The notes: generated by a model from the sequence alone, not told the origin. A stretch of DNA of 64,000 nt from Sulfidibacter corallicola (GCF_017498545.1 NZ_CP071793.1:8054256-8118255); one strand, 5' to 3'. Counted from the stretch's first letter, positions 23,901-31,166 are shown. A program made the numbers and translations.

Positions 23901-25013
23901 CACCGAACCGACCGACACCGGATGGGTCTTGCCGAACACCCGGCCGAGGACGCCCACTTCGATGGGATCGCCCAGCTCGGTGCCGGTGCCGTGTGCTTCC
24001 ACGTAGTCGATGGCGTCGCCGTCGAGGTCGGCGGCTTCGAGCGCTTGGCGGATGACCGCTTCCTGGGAGGGGCCGTTGGGGACCGTGAGCCCGGCGCTGG
24101 TGCCGTCGTGGTTGACCGCCGATCCGCGAATCACGGCCAAAATGCGGTCGCCGTCGCGTTGGGCGTCGCGCAGCCGCTTGCAGATCACGACCCCGCAGCC
24201 CTCGCCGCGCACGTAACCGTCGGCGGATGCGTCGAAGGTCTTGCAGCGTCCCTGGGGCGACAACACGCCGGCGTCGGTGAGGCTGAGGCTCGGTTCGGGG
24301 GTCAGCAGCAGGTTGACACCCGCCGCGATCGCGATGCTGCATTGGGCGTCGCGGAGGCCGGCACATGCCTGGTGCACCGCGACGAGTGAAGAGGAGCAGG
24401 CCGTGTCGAGGACCATCGAGGGGCCGGTCAGGCCGAGGATGAACGAGATCCTGCCCGCGGCGACACTGAGCGAGGCGCCGGTGCCGGTGTAGGCGTCGTA
24501 GCGGTCGGCGGCCTGATGTTTGCCGAGGCGGATGGCGTGGTCGAGCGCGCCCATGCCGACGTAAACGCCGCCCTGCCGGCCCTTCAACGCATCCGGTGCG
24601 ATGCCCGCGTGTTCCAGGGCCTCGTGACAGACTTCCAGCAACAGCCGCTGATGGGGATCCATGGCCGCCGCTTCCCGGCGGGAAATACCGAAAAAGCGGG
24701 CGTCGAAACCCGTGACGTCGTTCAGCAGTCCCGCGCTCAGGGCGAGGGGTTTTCCCTGACCATGACGGTCGGGATCGACATAGGTCCGATCCCAGCCGCG
24801 TCGGCCCAAGTCGCCGATCGCGTCGCGACCTTCCCGTTGCTGCCGCCAGAATGCTTCCGGGGTCTCGGCCCCGCCCGGGAAGCGACAGCCGATGCCGATC
24901 ACGGCGATCGGTTCGCGCCGTGCCGCGCGGGTCGACGTCAATTCCCCGTTGAGACGGTTCAGTTCACGCAGGGCCTGTTGCAGCAGTTGGCGTGTGTCGC
25001 GCGATCCGCTCAT
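11934..25013 (-). CDS. Hybrid PKS-aminotransferase-NRPS (KS-AT-ACP-AMT-C-A-T-C-A-T-E)
   Basis: This 4359-residue megasynthase builds a beta-amino fatty acid and adds two residues. KS (33-460; Cys206 in DTACSSSL, His341, His377); AT (about 575-860; Ser670 in GHSVGEY, HAFH at 770-773 as in malonyl-specific ATs); repetitive linker (964-1085); ACP (Ser1127); class III aminotransferase (about 1320-1740; PLP Lys1576 in YGKIAGGG); C (HHILFDG 1889); A (code DVAQVGAVT, no match I trust); T (Ser2749); LCL-type C (HHIVSDG 2937); A (DVGEIGSID, the gramicidin/tyrocidine Orn code); T (Ser3830); E (3890 on). No KR, DH or ER is present, so the beta-ketoacyl product can go straight to the aminotransferase, as in MycA/ItuA, although here the AT is in cis. 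The start was set at 25013 because its ATG overlaps the upstream stop by 4 bp (ATGA); the longer open frame upstream is non-protein-like. The C-terminus looks like a COM donor helix. Confidence 0.96.
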   Translation of the reverse strand: MSGSRDTRQLLQQALRELNRLNGELTSTRAARREPIAVIGIGCRFPGGAETPEAFWRQQREGRDAIGDLGRRGWDRTYVDPDRHGQGKPLALSAGLLNDVTGFDARFFGISRREAAAMDPHQRLLLEVCHEALEHAGIAPDALKGRQGGVYVGMGALDHAIRLGKHQAADRYDAYTGTGASLSVAAGRISFILGLTGPSMVLDTACSSSLVAVHQACAGLRDAQCSIAIAAGVNLLLTPEPSLSLTDAGVLSPQGRCKTFDASADGYVRGEGCGVVICKRLRDAQRDGDRILAVIRGSAVNHDGTSAGLTVPNGPSQEAVIRQALEAADLDGDAIDYVEAHGTGTELGDPIEVGVLGRVFGKTHPVSVGSVKTSIGHLEAAAGIAGLIRLVLSLERGELPPHLHVTRPNPHIAWDRIPVEINEACAAWPDRERPRRAAVSSFGISGTNAHVILEQAPAVDRPEKPDMARPRHILALSAKDDAALRDVATRYQSLLASDRAPDLADLCHTANAGRDHYAHRLAVLGESAADVETALAGFIHISMDPPAESKDAAPNTNRRGSGAWHRGQLPSGRPPKIAFLFSGQGSQYAHMGAQLYRTQPFFRGVIDRCAEILEPELDEPLTALLFPESGERASLDRTRYTQPALFVLEYALAELWRHWGVAPEVVLGHSVGEYVAACVAGVFSLEDGLRLIAARARLMDELVEPGGMLAVQADVARIAPLLAPWGDRLSIAAINGPRQMVLSGSIPALGEIADQLESGEIRTRRLNVSHAFHSSLMDPILEPFGHIAAEIRFQVPQVTLIGNRTGQPVGDEICTPEYWVRHLREPVQFQKSMEELNHRAVAVCLEIGPKPVLLAMGRACSPESDRLWLASLDKRTAKRDSAAPEDAPANTAPIDHGDWNHILDALSRLYTRGARIDWARFDQDYRRQKVTAPNYPFQRSDFPLIGEDASDSLQRRQPHSDATFGLSGVEQAAAAGAPSPAHGGHAQPSSFGGVMGLSGVEQAAPPTHATPLSHGGHAQPSSFGGVMGLSGVEQAAPPTHATPLSHGGHAQPSSFGGVMGLSGVEQAAPPTHATPLSHGGHAQPTHAEGDFGEAVLEDLRGILGALMHEDPARIDPDASVLEMGADSIMLGEAATKIVRKYGVDIQMRQFFEELQSLRDLAGFIAIHTAVAPAPVPAPAQAIEHAPSLPPSQPGVPISGNTQIDAVQSLFQQQLDIMRRQMDWLEQRTQSGQSSAGSGAAPSRAVTERPPATPLPTPSAATSSPAQVGNSSRQTGQPQSSLPAWKVAEIRARGLTDRQKAHLEALIARYAARTAGSKAWTDEHRPHLTDNRASAGFRFSTKEMLYPIVGVRAKGARFWDLDGNEFLDISMGFGSTLFGHQPDFVIEAMQRTLHEGMQIGPQSHLAGETAASFCRLTGHDRVAFVNSGTEAVMTACRLARAKTGRPKIAMFAGSYHGHADGTLAVAGDPHSGPATVSAVPGVGDHAVADTLVLNYGDTEALQAIEHHAGELAAVLVEPVQSRHPEHQPREFLHALRALTQSHGIALIFDEMITGFRIHPGGAQAWFEVRADLATYGKIAGGGMPIGLIAGDAAYMDCLDGGAWQYGDASYPAVETTFFAGTFCKHPLTMAASLAVFRKMEQAGPALQNRLNERTQYLADTLNAWFESQEVPLRIRHFGSLFRFDFRQNLDLFFYHLLDQGIYIWEGRNCFLSTAHDDADIARIIEAVKASVLALREGGFLPDPSGGGARAQNQARLDDDAHPLAPAQEQLLLAAARSQSEDLAYRLSVSLDLRGPFEITALETALERLRQRHPALATRIDAEHLRQLPATDAPLPLELVDLSQDARPKQALAERLSTEEWKTFDMARDPLFYLKVFRLDPEHHVLYLAAHHILFDGWSMALCLDELAGFYSAARGGSPYQPEPATPYRDYVAWQREQLANDTWKSQEHHWLAQFPKGFPSLDLPFDRQPTGVVDPRGARLSLRLEPALLQALKTLSATNKCSLFMTMLAAWTHLLHRVTGQDDLVVATPTAGRGWSKSHCLIGYCTHLLPMPSLGGLNEDFSARMHRTRTTMLDAFENADFPFSRTLQILSERPDANTRIETLFNLDRAQGDLAMKDLEVRPLPRSVAFSAFPLILNAVEVDGTLLLECDFQTALFEGATITALLQRFKWLLECVTAEPDRLLTSIPLATPAESRQVLAEWNPSQTGLPEPEGFLTLFERQVVRCPEADALLFDSRTISYDTLNHRAESLARSLRAQGVGTEERVAIHCAPGPERITGLLAVLKAGGAFVPLDIDQPAARTRAMLTQLGVRYIVGQAGTEAATELADFTWIREGDGTASSDSAAPGFGGTAAGQVECSDQLAYVIHTSGSTGQPKPVCLTHRALANTTHDLMKRYRLEPKARLLHLVAFHFDVAVADIAVTLASGACLVLSPREALRDPDRAISLMKRHAVTHLQVPAAVLAQWPPAELPDLQVLVTGGERCPEETVARWAPLRLFFNAYGPTETAVTASSCAHIAGQPLTLGRPIDRMNAYVLDPSGQPLPPGMFGELYLAGPGLARGYGGHPGLTAERFVPHPFGDQPGARLYRTGDRVRFLADGRLEFGGRLDRQLKWRGFRIEPGEIEAALCRNPAVARAAVVLHDDGQGPAMLAAYLVCDASPGPSAENLRRDLGDRLPEHMIPTAFTILDALPLTANGKLDRKALPRPEQGMPRAETVPPRTPRERQLAEIWSEVLGLDEIGAEDHFFELGGHSLLANRVRTRFRERFDRDLPLALLFRHPVLGDLARHLDRTDKVRSLPLEPLTHEAPPPLSAAQQRLWFLDQFDGPSATHNMPLALRLQGDLDQAALAQALNRIVARHDVLRSRVGDENGSAVQRIEADLDLAPFTIDLSHLPEPTREGALTRVLRREIDTPFHLTEGPLIRAGLVVLDERDHVLLLTMHHIVSDGWSMGVLLREFTTAYTALSQGVEPQLAPLPVQYADFAVWQHRWLDEGRLVEQSRFWRDYLADLPDLLELPTDHPRPPAQSYRGAVEPFRVPADLATRLANLGRARGATSFMTLIAAFKLLLARYSGQSDIAVGTPIANRDHSELESLIGFFVNTLVLRTRLDGARSFHDLLDRVVQRTLAAFDHGDMPFERLVDLIQPRRDLSHAPLFQVMFILNNAPLDDLHLPGLEATALDQRTARSEFDLTLSLRETEEGLVGDLEYNTDIFTAAFARQFLEAYQVLLAQIAAAPERPIQDLALLAPDRAQTILAHGLGSPVDCGERAYLIHQRFEAQARLRPDAIAIRDGDHATTYGKLNVAANRLAHLLIDRGLGPEQRLGICLNRSATTIVAILAALKAGAAYVPLDPKLPTRRLAHMLSDSRICWVIVDDRTAETLAELEEIGGSLHGLNLDRVQADLAVSPVHDPEIPLDPDHAAYAIYTSGSTGTPKSVVVSHGALAATCAAWVREYGLESKHRHLQMAAFSFDVFVGDLIRALCTGAWLVLCPADHLLDPAALHALMHRESISHAEFVPAVLRQLVQWLADHGERLDFMEMVITGSDLWYGRDHQALARVSGAHVRLVNSYGLTEASIDSTWFESRPDEADADSAFTASGALPIGKPFPASEALVLDAHLNPVPVGILGELFIGGPGLARGYGGDPRKTAERFVPHPFSEEPGARLYRSGDRARLRHDGALDLLGRDDHQVKIRGFRIETAEIEARLLAHAAVSEAAVVARDGQDGHKFLVAYVVGEADQNTLRDWLALTQPDYMVPSVFVFLDHLPLTHNGKVDRRALPLPETTPAHQGPESTGAGVSNSTVPRNDLETELLQVWAGLLPSSDFGIHDNFFELGGDSILSLQIIAAARRKGVLLTARDIFEHQTIAELAQVARRDTPITQTDGTDATAVAEQGTVTGPVWPTPIQTWFYQTEQPHPHHFNQALLFRVTQPLCLETLRTTVSVLAEHHDALRLRCDRDETGAIHQWLPEQDHEAHFEVVDLRPQGRAATDDLAAEIERTCGALQGSLDLERGPIWKLAHLDLGPDQDSRLLLVCHHLVIDGMSWRVLLEDLLQCYDQLLEKRAPTLPPKTTSLKRWADRLQSYAASDALASEMAYWQGLAKCDARLPIDDPTAPNRVGDMARVTVTLDETRSAALLTELPQALGLRIHEVLLAGLAQALSAWCGQETVLIEVEGHGREDLFDDLDLSRTLGWFTVEYPLALCGSADHDRCLKSVKESLRSVPRGGIGFGLLRYRHPSGAVRRRMAALPEPQVSFNYLGQLDQVLDEGALLAPAPESPGGDRHPETRRTRDLDVSAEVVNHRLEIAISYSHLRHRGQPMRDLADLYRDCLTRLIDHGSHADGPAFTPSDFPNADIGQDDLDQLLTILG
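21760..22125 (-). repeat. 96-bp in-frame tandem repeats in the AT-ACP linker, built on a REP-like palindrome
   Basis: Three near-identical 96-bp units and one degenerate unit encode a 32-residue repeat (GLSGVEQAA...HGGHAQPSSFGG) at residues 964-1085 of the hybrid megasynthase. On the plus strand each good unit contains GTAG (21802, 21898, 21994) followed by stem GTGGAGCA, loop GCC and stem TGCTCCAC. The preceding bases (GAGAGGGGCGTCG-like) match those before the intergenic palindromes at 57428, 61191 and 63927. The 96-bp period keeps the reading frame. The degenerate copy near 22090 has lost the GTAG and most of the left arm. I read this as an intergenic REP-type element captured in a coding linker and amplified. 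Confidence 0.85.
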
Positions 25014-27238
25014 GGACGGCCATCCCCGATTTGGTTCAGGGTTTGGGCCAGGCGCTCGGCCAGGTCCGCGTCGCTCAGCGCATCCAGGTCGTCCTCCTCG
25101 GACGCGCTGGTCCGGCTGTCGCTTTTCGGTACCGGGATGGAGGCCTGCTCCGGAAAGACGCGACCGTGGACGTGATCGATCAGGGCGTCGATGGTCGGGT
25201 AGTCGAACACGAGCGTGACCGGGAGTTCGCAGCCGAGATCGTCTTCGACGCGAGCTTTCAGCTCCAGGGCGGAAATGGAGTCGAGGCCCAACTCGAACAG
25301 CTTCTGGTCGCCGCGCAGCGATTCCGGCCGACCGCGATCGAGGGCTTCCGTGATCAGGATGCGAACGTGGTCGGCGAGCAGGTCGCGCCGTTCCAGCCGC
25401 GGTGCGGCCCACAGCCGTTTGGCGATCGGGGCGCCGGTCGGGGATTGGGGGGCATCGGTTTCGGCTTCCGACGAAGCGGTTTCGGCCGCATCGGACCGGT
25501 GCCACTCGGCCAGGGGCTTCAATTCACCGGAGGCCAGCCGTACCCGGGTCAGGCGACGCTGGATTTTTCCGCTGGAGGTCTTGGGCACGGTACCGGGTTC
25601 CACCAGCAACAACTGGCCGACCTGGATGTCGTGGTTCTCCAATATGTCGCGGCGAATGGTTTCCATGACGTCATCCGCATCCATCGAGGCGATGGCGCCG
25701 CGCGCCACCTCTTGGACCACGACCAGTTGCTCGGTACCGTCCTTCGATACGGCGAAGGCCGCGCCGCAATTGGGGCGCAGGCCCGGAGCGGCCCGCTGGA
25801 CCGTCGTTTCGATATCGGTCGGGTAGTGGTTGCGGCCGTGAACGATGATGAGGTCCTTCAGCCGGCCGGTCACGAACAGCTCGTCGTGATCCACGTAGCC
25901 CAGGTCACCGGTACGCAGGAAGGGACCCTCGCCGTCTTCGGTGTAGGCGCGGAAATAGGTCTCGGTTATTTCCGGACGCTGCCAGTAGCCGGTCGCCACG
26001 CTGGCACCCTGAATCCAGATCTCGCCGACCCGATCCGATGCACAGGGCCGTGCGGTCTCGGGATCCACGATCAACACGCGTTGTTCGGGATTGAGCGGAC
26101 CCGAACTGACCATGGGCTGGGTGTCGCGTCGGTCGTTGGGATTTTTGATGACCCGGTGAAGGGCCAAACCGGCGGCGGACAGGTCCTGGACCGTCGCCGG
26201 TTGGGCGGGCTCGTAGCCGCAAACGAAGAGGGTCCCTTCCGCCAGGCCGTAGCAGGGACTGGCCGCGGATGCGCGAAAACCACAGGAGGCGAACGTCTTG
26301 GCAAAGCGCCGCAGCGTGTCCGCGCGAATCGGTTCCGCCCCGTTGAAGGCAAGTTGCCAACTGCTTAGATCCAAGTCGGCCAAGACGTCGGGGCTGGCCC
26401 GCTTGACGCAGAGATCGTAGGCGAAATTCGGGGCGCCGCTGATGGTGCCGCGATGCTGGCTGATCGCCTGAAGCCAACGCATCGGACGCTGGATGAAGGA
26501 CGCCGGCGAGAATTGGAAACAGGTGGCGCCCGCCGCCACCGGTCCCAGCATGCACCCGATCAAGCCCATGTCGTGGAAGAGCGGCAGCCAACTGACCATG
26601 CGCGACCGTTCGTCGATGTGAAAGACCTTGCTGAACAGGGCCGCGTTGTGGAGCAGGTTCCCGTGGGTGACCTGAACGCCCTTGGGGTTCCCGGTCGAAC
26701 CCGAGGTGTACTGCAGGAAGGCGATGTCCTCGCGGGACAACGGTCGTTCGCGCCAAAGGCCGGCATCATCCAGGGGAATCTCGTCGATCGCCACGGTCGT
26801 GGCGCGCGACAGGCTGGGCAGTTGATCGAGGCCCGCAGCCATGCGCTGGATCAAGTTGCCGCTGCTCAACACCAACGTCACGCCGGCATCGTCGGCGATG
26901 CGTTCCAGGCGTTGCCAATGGGCCTCGCGCGATTGCGGGGGGTAGGCGGGGACGGGGATGACGCCCGCGTACAGGCAACCGAAAAAGGCCGAGATGAAAT
27001 GCTCCGAGGATTTGAAGAGCAGCAGTGCACGCTGCCCGGGTTCCGACTGGGCCTGAAGTGTGGCGCCGATGGCGCGTCCGACGCGGTCCAACTTGGCGAA
27101 GCTCATCTGTTTCGCCTCGGTTGGTTTGGCCTCCAAAAACTCGAAGGCCGATTTGGCGCCGTGGCGTTCGGCACGCCGGCGCACCAGCTCTACCCAATTG
27201 GAACATTCCGTACTGACCTGTGTTTCGGCAAAAAACAT
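25010..27238 (-). CDS. Fatty acyl-AMP ligase with C-terminal acyl carrier domain (lipopeptide starter)
   Basis: This 742-residue protein should adenylate a free fatty acid and load it on its own ACP for transfer to the KS of the next protein. The adenylation core has YTSGSTGNPKGV, the FLRTGDLGY motif, DLIIVHGRNHYP and a C-terminal TSSGKIQRR, the pattern of FAAL enzymes in lipopeptide clusters. A short linker leads to a carrier domain with ELGLDSIS (Ser is the phosphopantetheine site). In mycosubtilin and iturin these domains are fused to the PKS; here they form a separate protein. The ATG at 27238 has an AAGGGGA ribosome site about 5 bases upstream. The stop overlaps the start of the next gene by 4 bp, so translation is probably coupled. 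It could be called an acyl-CoA ligase from similarity alone, but the attached ACP and context favour FAAL. Confidence 0.93.
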   Translation of the reverse strand: MFFAETQVSTECSNWVELVRRRAERHGAKSAFEFLEAKPTEAKQMSFAKLDRVGRAIGATLQAQSEPGQRALLLFKSSEHFISAFFGCLYAGVIPVPAYPPQSREAHWQRLERIADDAGVTLVLSSGNLIQRMAAGLDQLPSLSRATTVAIDEIPLDDAGLWRERPLSREDIAFLQYTSGSTGNPKGVQVTHGNLLHNAALFSKVFHIDERSRMVSWLPLFHDMGLIGCMLGPVAAGATCFQFSPASFIQRPMRWLQAISQHRGTISGAPNFAYDLCVKRASPDVLADLDLSSWQLAFNGAEPIRADTLRRFAKTFASCGFRASAASPCYGLAEGTLFVCGYEPAQPATVQDLSAAGLALHRVIKNPNDRRDTQPMVSSGPLNPEQRVLIVDPETARPCASDRVGEIWIQGASVATGYWQRPEITETYFRAYTEDGEGPFLRTGDLGYVDHDELFVTGRLKDLIIVHGRNHYPTDIETTVQRAAPGLRPNCGAAFAVSKDGTEQLVVVQEVARGAIASMDADDVMETIRRDILENHDIQVGQLLLVEPGTVPKTSSGKIQRRLTRVRLASGELKPLAEWHRSDAAETASSEAETDAPQSPTGAPIAKRLWAAPRLERRDLLADHVRILITEALDRGRPESLRGDQKLFELGLDSISALELKARVEDDLGCELPVTLVFDYPTIDALIDHVHGRVFPEQASIPVPKSDSRTSASEEDDLDALSDADLAERLAQTLNQIGDGRP

Positions 27239-27520
27239 GGCATCCCCTTCGTCGGCGAGCCCGTCGTTCCCGGGGTAAACCAGCGCGGCCCGGCCATTCG
27301 CGGCCCGATCCGCCCCCCACGAGGAACCGGCATCGATTGATGGTGTCGGGTTGAACCGGGATCACTGGCCGCGGGTCGCGAACGAGGCGATCCAATACGG
27401 CGGGGCGCCCGCTCGGTCACGATGGTTTCCCGACCTCTACCGAACGGCAACGACCGGCTCGAAGACGAACCGGCCTCCCCCAGGCAATCCCGGAGAACAT
27501 AGATTTTTTAATTCTGGATG

Positions 27521-28513
27521 CTATCGGAGTTCGTGCTCGTCGAGCGCGCCCGCCATGGCCACCACGATGCGGCGGTCTCCCTTGTAGCTGTTGCGGCCAT
27601 GGGCATAGAGCATGTTGTCGAGCATCAGGATGTCGCCTTGGCGCCATGGGAAGCGGAGGCTGTTGGCCTCGTAGACCGCACGGATGTGGTCCAGGTGGGC
27701 TTCGTCGATGGGCGTACCGTCGGCATGATAGACATTGCGTGGTAAATGCGCCTCGCCAACCGTGGATACCAACAATTGGCGGAGTTGCGGTGCCAGCGCG
27801 GATACATGGAACAGGTGGGCCTGATTGAACCAGACCCGGACCCCCGTTTTGGGGTGGCGCGCACTGACCTGGCAGGTCTGACGAGTTCTCAATGCGTCGT
27901 CGGCTCCCCATTCGCACTCGATGCCCTGGGCGTGGCAAAAGGCCTCGACCTCGGCTCGTTCGTCGGTGCGGAAAACGTCGCGCCAGGCCACATCCAGACC
28001 GTCGCTGTAATTGCGGACGTACATCAGGCCTTTTCGCTCGAAGGTTTCTCGAACCTCGGGATCGAGTTGCCGGTAGACGGCGCGACTGTCGGCGATGGGT
28101 GTCTCGCCGTCTTCTTGGGGAGGTGTTTCGCAATAGAACCACAGAATGGCCGGCCACTGGCGGGTATAGGCCTGTTCGTTGTGGAGCGGAATCCTTTGGT
28201 GTGCAGGATATTCAGTCGATGTATAGAGACCCTCGCCGAGATCTTGCCTGGGCGTGGAACCGTAATCGTAAGACAGCAGGGGCAAGCCGAACCATGAGGT
28301 GAACTCGCGAAATTCGCGACTCGAAGGAACTTCGAAACCGCGAATCAGGAGCGCACCGGATTCGCTGAGATGCCTTTGGACAAGAGTTTGAAGGTCGCGC
28401 TGAAAACCAGGGAGCGAAGAAGTGGGTGCCGATTGCAGGCAAACCATTGATTTTTCTTTAAAAGTGAAAACACCAATATCGCAGGCAGTAAGTACGGAGT
28501 GAGCTTGTGCCAT
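27521..28513 (-). CDS. SyrP-like TauD-family Fe(II)/2-oxoglutarate hydroxylase
   Basis: This 330-residue protein matches the TauD/TfdA subgroup found in NRPS clusters, typified by SyrP, which beta-hydroxylates Asp bound to a carrier protein. Visible hallmarks are HNEQAY (first His and acidic iron ligand), WFYCETPP, GETPIADSR, MYVRNYSDG, VWFNQAHLFH, and YAHGRNSYKGDRR (distal His and the 2-oxoglutarate Arg). It is the first gene of the biosynthetic operon, with 282 bp before the acyl-AMP ligase. Two Asp-type modules in the NRPS downstream make carrier-bound Asp the likely substrate (inference). The start at 28513 is uncertain: an internal ATG at 28450 would remove 21 residues that lie before the recognisable domain. 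Confidence 0.9.
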   Translation of the reverse strand: MAQAHSVLTACDIGVFTFKEKSMVCLQSAPTSSLPGFQRDLQTLVQRHLSESGALLIRGFEVPSSREFREFTSWFGLPLLSYDYGSTPRQDLGEGLYTSTEYPAHQRIPLHNEQAYTRQWPAILWFYCETPPQEDGETPIADSRAVYRQLDPEVRETFERKGLMYVRNYSDGLDVAWRDVFRTDERAEVEAFCHAQGIECEWGADDALRTRQTCQVSARHPKTGVRVWFNQAHLFHVSALAPQLRQLLVSTVGEAHLPRNVYHADGTPIDEAHLDHIRAVYEANSLRFPWRQGDILMLDNMLYAHGRNSYKGDRRIVVAMAGALDEHELR

Positions 28514-29423
28514 AAGTTTCCGATCCCCAGAGGAAAAGAATAGGCATGGGTATGTGTGTCTTAAATGGCTGTCTGAAGTCAGTGAAAGGGGTAAAATTTA
28601 GCCCCGTAAAAAAGATGATCCGAAATTAATTGAAGGAAAAGGAAAGAGGAATGCCTTGGCCACTCATGGATTTTTCGGGAAGGATGCGGTCAAGGTTCTT
28701 TCGTGGGCAACACTACCATCGGGAATTGTCGCGACTCAACAAAAAAATGCGCGAGCGAGGGTGGAACCAGTCACAAAAGGGAAAAATCTGAGCCTCCGAA
28801 TCGACAAAAACCCTATTGGAAGGTTCTGCCGGCGATGGTCACCCAATTGCTTAACTTACTATGAAAAAGCGAGTTGGTCGTCACGACCCCTTGTTGGGTA
28901 CGGCCGGTTTCACGGCTCTCTTCGGGACTGATCTAAAACGATCGAGGTATCGAACTCCCCCAGAATCACTGGTGAAGTTACGGTTGAGAGTGAGAAAATC
29001 GGCTTTTCATTGAAAGCTTGTGTTTTCCATTGGGCTGTGATTGGTTATAGAGGTCCTTTCGTGGAGTATGTGTGCTGATCGAATCGTCTTTTTGCCGGAA
29101 AAGGATTGGTTGGAATTGAGGTGGATGATCGGATATGTCCGACTTTCGCCGCACGGATCGAGCTTGGGAAGGAGCTCGAGGTCGTGATTTCCCGTTTTGG
29201 GATCGACAAATCATGTTCGGTTCTTGGTTTTTTCGATGTTGTTTGGAAAATAGTTTTTTGGAGAAAATGTATTAATCGCCATTCGTGATCAAAATTACCT
29301 GATTCCATAAATTCCCTTTTCCCAGCCCGTGCCGGGCCTTACATTCAGCGCCAAGTCGGCCGATGGATTGCGGATCCGCTTTTCTTCCCGCATGCGTCGT
29401 GCCTTGGATTCGATCGAGGAAAC
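28514..29423. other. Divergent intergenic region of the lipopeptide locus
   Basis: About 910 bases, clearly more AT-rich than the flanking genes, separate the biosynthetic operon (minus) from the exporter (plus). No convincing gene was found; the open frames here have no family features. It must hold the promoters of both transcripts. The only structure I can point to is the near-palindrome at 28588-28605. Confidence 0.6.
28588..28605. promoter_or_regulatory. Near-palindrome upstream of the lipopeptide operon (possible operator)
   Basis: GGGG, then TAAAATTTA, then GCCCC forms an almost perfect inverted repeat 75 bp upstream of the hydroxylase start and inside the divergent promoter region. 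Symmetry and position suit a dimeric regulator, but no regulator gene is next to it and a single site proves nothing. Confidence 0.25.
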
Positions 29424-31085
29424 ATGTCGCTCATTCGTGCTCTCTATCAGCGATCCAAAGTGTTGATGATCGTGGCTTTGTTGGCCAACGTGCTCAGCGC
29501 CACCCTGGGGGTGGTCCTGATCGCCATGATCAATCAGTCCGTGGCATCGGGCGATTTTCATTTCACCGGCGGCATTCCGCTGTTCGTGGCCCTGGCCCTG
29601 GCGCTGTTCGTTTCGGGGATCGTGTCGCAGGATCTGCTCAACCGCCTCGGCGCCCATATCGTGCGCGAGCTGCGGCTGATGATGGTACGGCGGGTCCTGG
29701 CGACGCCCCTGGCGCGCATCGAGCGCATGGGCGGACACCGCATCTACACCCTGTTGACCAACGACATCGGCAACCTCTCCTGGGCCTTCGGCATGGTTCC
29801 GGTGATCGCCATGAACGCCATGATCGTGTTGATGGGATTTTTCTATCTCGGCTATTTATCGCCGATCTACCTGGCCGCGACCGTGACCCTGATCGTCGTC
29901 GGCGTCGGCGGGACCCAGCTCCTCCTGCGCCGCATGCGCGGCCTCTTCGAAGAGAACCGGCGCCGTTTCGACGAGCTGTATCGCCATTTCGGGGCCGTGG
30001 TTCACGGCGGCAAGGAATTGCGTATCAATGCCTTGCGCGAAAGGCACTTTCTCGACCGGATGTTGGGTCCGACCGCCGATCAATTGTTCCACACCGGTCT
30101 GCGTTCGGACCTGTTCGGCATCGTCAGCAACAACTGGAACAACCTGATGCTGTTCGGTATTTTGGGTACGGTCATTTTCTCGTCGCAGTGGATTTCCGGA
30201 ATCGGCCTGGATGTGCTGGTGGGGTACGTGCTGACTTTGATCTACCTGCGCGGCCCGATCAGCTCCCTGGTCGGCGCCCTGCCCGCCTATACCCGTGGCC
30301 AGGTTGCCATGAAACAGTTCGAGGACCTGGATCTGATTCGCCTGGAGGATTGGCGCGAAGGGGATCAGGCCCCGCCCCAGGCCGACGAATCCAGTTGGTC
30401 GACCCTGTCGTTGCGCGACGTGACCTACCGCTACCCGGGCAACGACGACGAGTTCGCCTTCCGATTGGGTCCGCTCAGCCTGGACTTGGAACCGGGGGAA
30501 CTGGTGTTCTTCATCGGGGGCAACGGCAGCGGCAAGTCCACCTTCGCCAAATTGGTGACGGGTCTGTACCAGCCGACCGGCGGAGAGATTCGCCTGGACG
30601 GGAACCCGATCGTCGAAGAGAACCGCAAGTGGTATCGCAATCATTTTACGGCCGTGTTTTCGGACTTTTATTTGTTTTCGCAAGTCCTGGCTTCTTCCGG
30701 GAGCCACGGCGAGGACGACCAGGTCGTCGCCTATCTGAAACGGCTCTGCCTGGACCACAAGGTGGAAGTGCAGGACGGCGCCTTGTCCACGACCGAGTTG
30801 TCCACCGGCCAACGCAAGCGGTTGGCCTTTTTGATGGCCTACATGGAGGACCGACCCATTTTCCTGTTCGACGAGTGGGCGGCCGACCAGGATCCCATTT
30901 TCCGCGAGATCTTCTACACCGAGCTGTTGCCGGAACTGCGGCGTCGCGGCAAGGCGGTTTTGGTGATCACGCACGACGACCGGTACTTCCACCTGGCCGA
31001 TCGCCTGTTCAAGTTCGAAAACGGCCGCCCGACCCAGTTGGCGATGGGCGACCGTCCGGAGACGACCGAAATGGCGGCGGGCTAG
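29424..31085 (+). CDS. Cyclic-peptide type ABC exporter (SyrD/PvdE-like), fused permease-ATPase
   Basis: This 553-residue half-transporter should export the lipopeptide across the inner membrane. The N-terminal half has about six hydrophobic segments (residues 10-290), starting with a stretch near 12-35. The ATPase has Walker A GGNGSGKST, signature LSTGQRKRL and Walker B FLFDEWAADQDP. The DEWAADQDP form and the overall length are typical of the SyrD/PvdE cyclic peptide exporter family rather than MsbA or bacteriocin exporters. The start follows GAGGAAAC directly. It is divergent from the synthetase genes, and 81 bp separate its stop from a convergent signalling operon, so it appears to be transcribed alone. 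Confidence 0.93.
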   Translation: MSLIRALYQRSKVLMIVALLANVLSATLGVVLIAMINQSVASGDFHFTGGIPLFVALALALFVSGIVSQDLLNRLGAHIVRELRLMMVRRVLATPLARIERMGGHRIYTLLTNDIGNLSWAFGMVPVIAMNAMIVLMGFFYLGYLSPIYLAATVTLIVVGVGGTQLLLRRMRGLFEENRRRFDELYRHFGAVVHGGKELRINALRERHFLDRMLGPTADQLFHTGLRSDLFGIVSNNWNNLMLFGILGTVIFSSQWISGIGLDVLVGYVLTLIYLRGPISSLVGALPAYTRGQVAMKQFEDLDLIRLEDWREGDQAPPQADESSWSTLSLRDVTYRYPGNDDEFAFRLGPLSLDLEPGELVFFIGGNGSGKSTFAKLVTGLYQPTGGEIRLDGNPIVEENRKWYRNHFTAVFSDFYLFSQVLASSGSHGEDDQVVAYLKRLCLDHKVEVQDGALSTTELSTGQRKRLAFLMAYMEDRPIFLFDEWAADQDPIFREIFYTELLPELRRRGKAVLVITHDDRYFHLADRLFKFENGRPTQLAMGDRPETTEMAAG

Positions 31086-31151
31086 GCGCGACAGGTGGGG
31101 CCCGACGTCGTGCGGCCGTAGGAACCCCATTCAGACGATGGGAACGCGATC

Positions 31152-31166
31152 GGCGGCGTGCCCGCC
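31152..31166. terminator. Short hairpin between convergent genes
   Basis: Stem GGCGG/CCGCC with loop CGTGC lies directly after the stop codon of the REC-GGDEF-EAL gene and 67 bp after the exporter stop. There is no T tract, so it is at best a weak or factor-dependent terminator. Confidence 0.25.

Noticed and set aside
25014..25505. 164-codon N-terminal extension of the hybrid megasynthase
   Set aside because: It overlaps the carrier domain of the FAAL gene in another frame and has no protein-like features; the ATG at 25013 has the usual 4-bp overlap.
28656..28931. Possible 91-residue protein between hydroxylase and exporter genes
   Set aside because: No ribosome site, no family features, and it lies in AT-rich promoter-like DNA.
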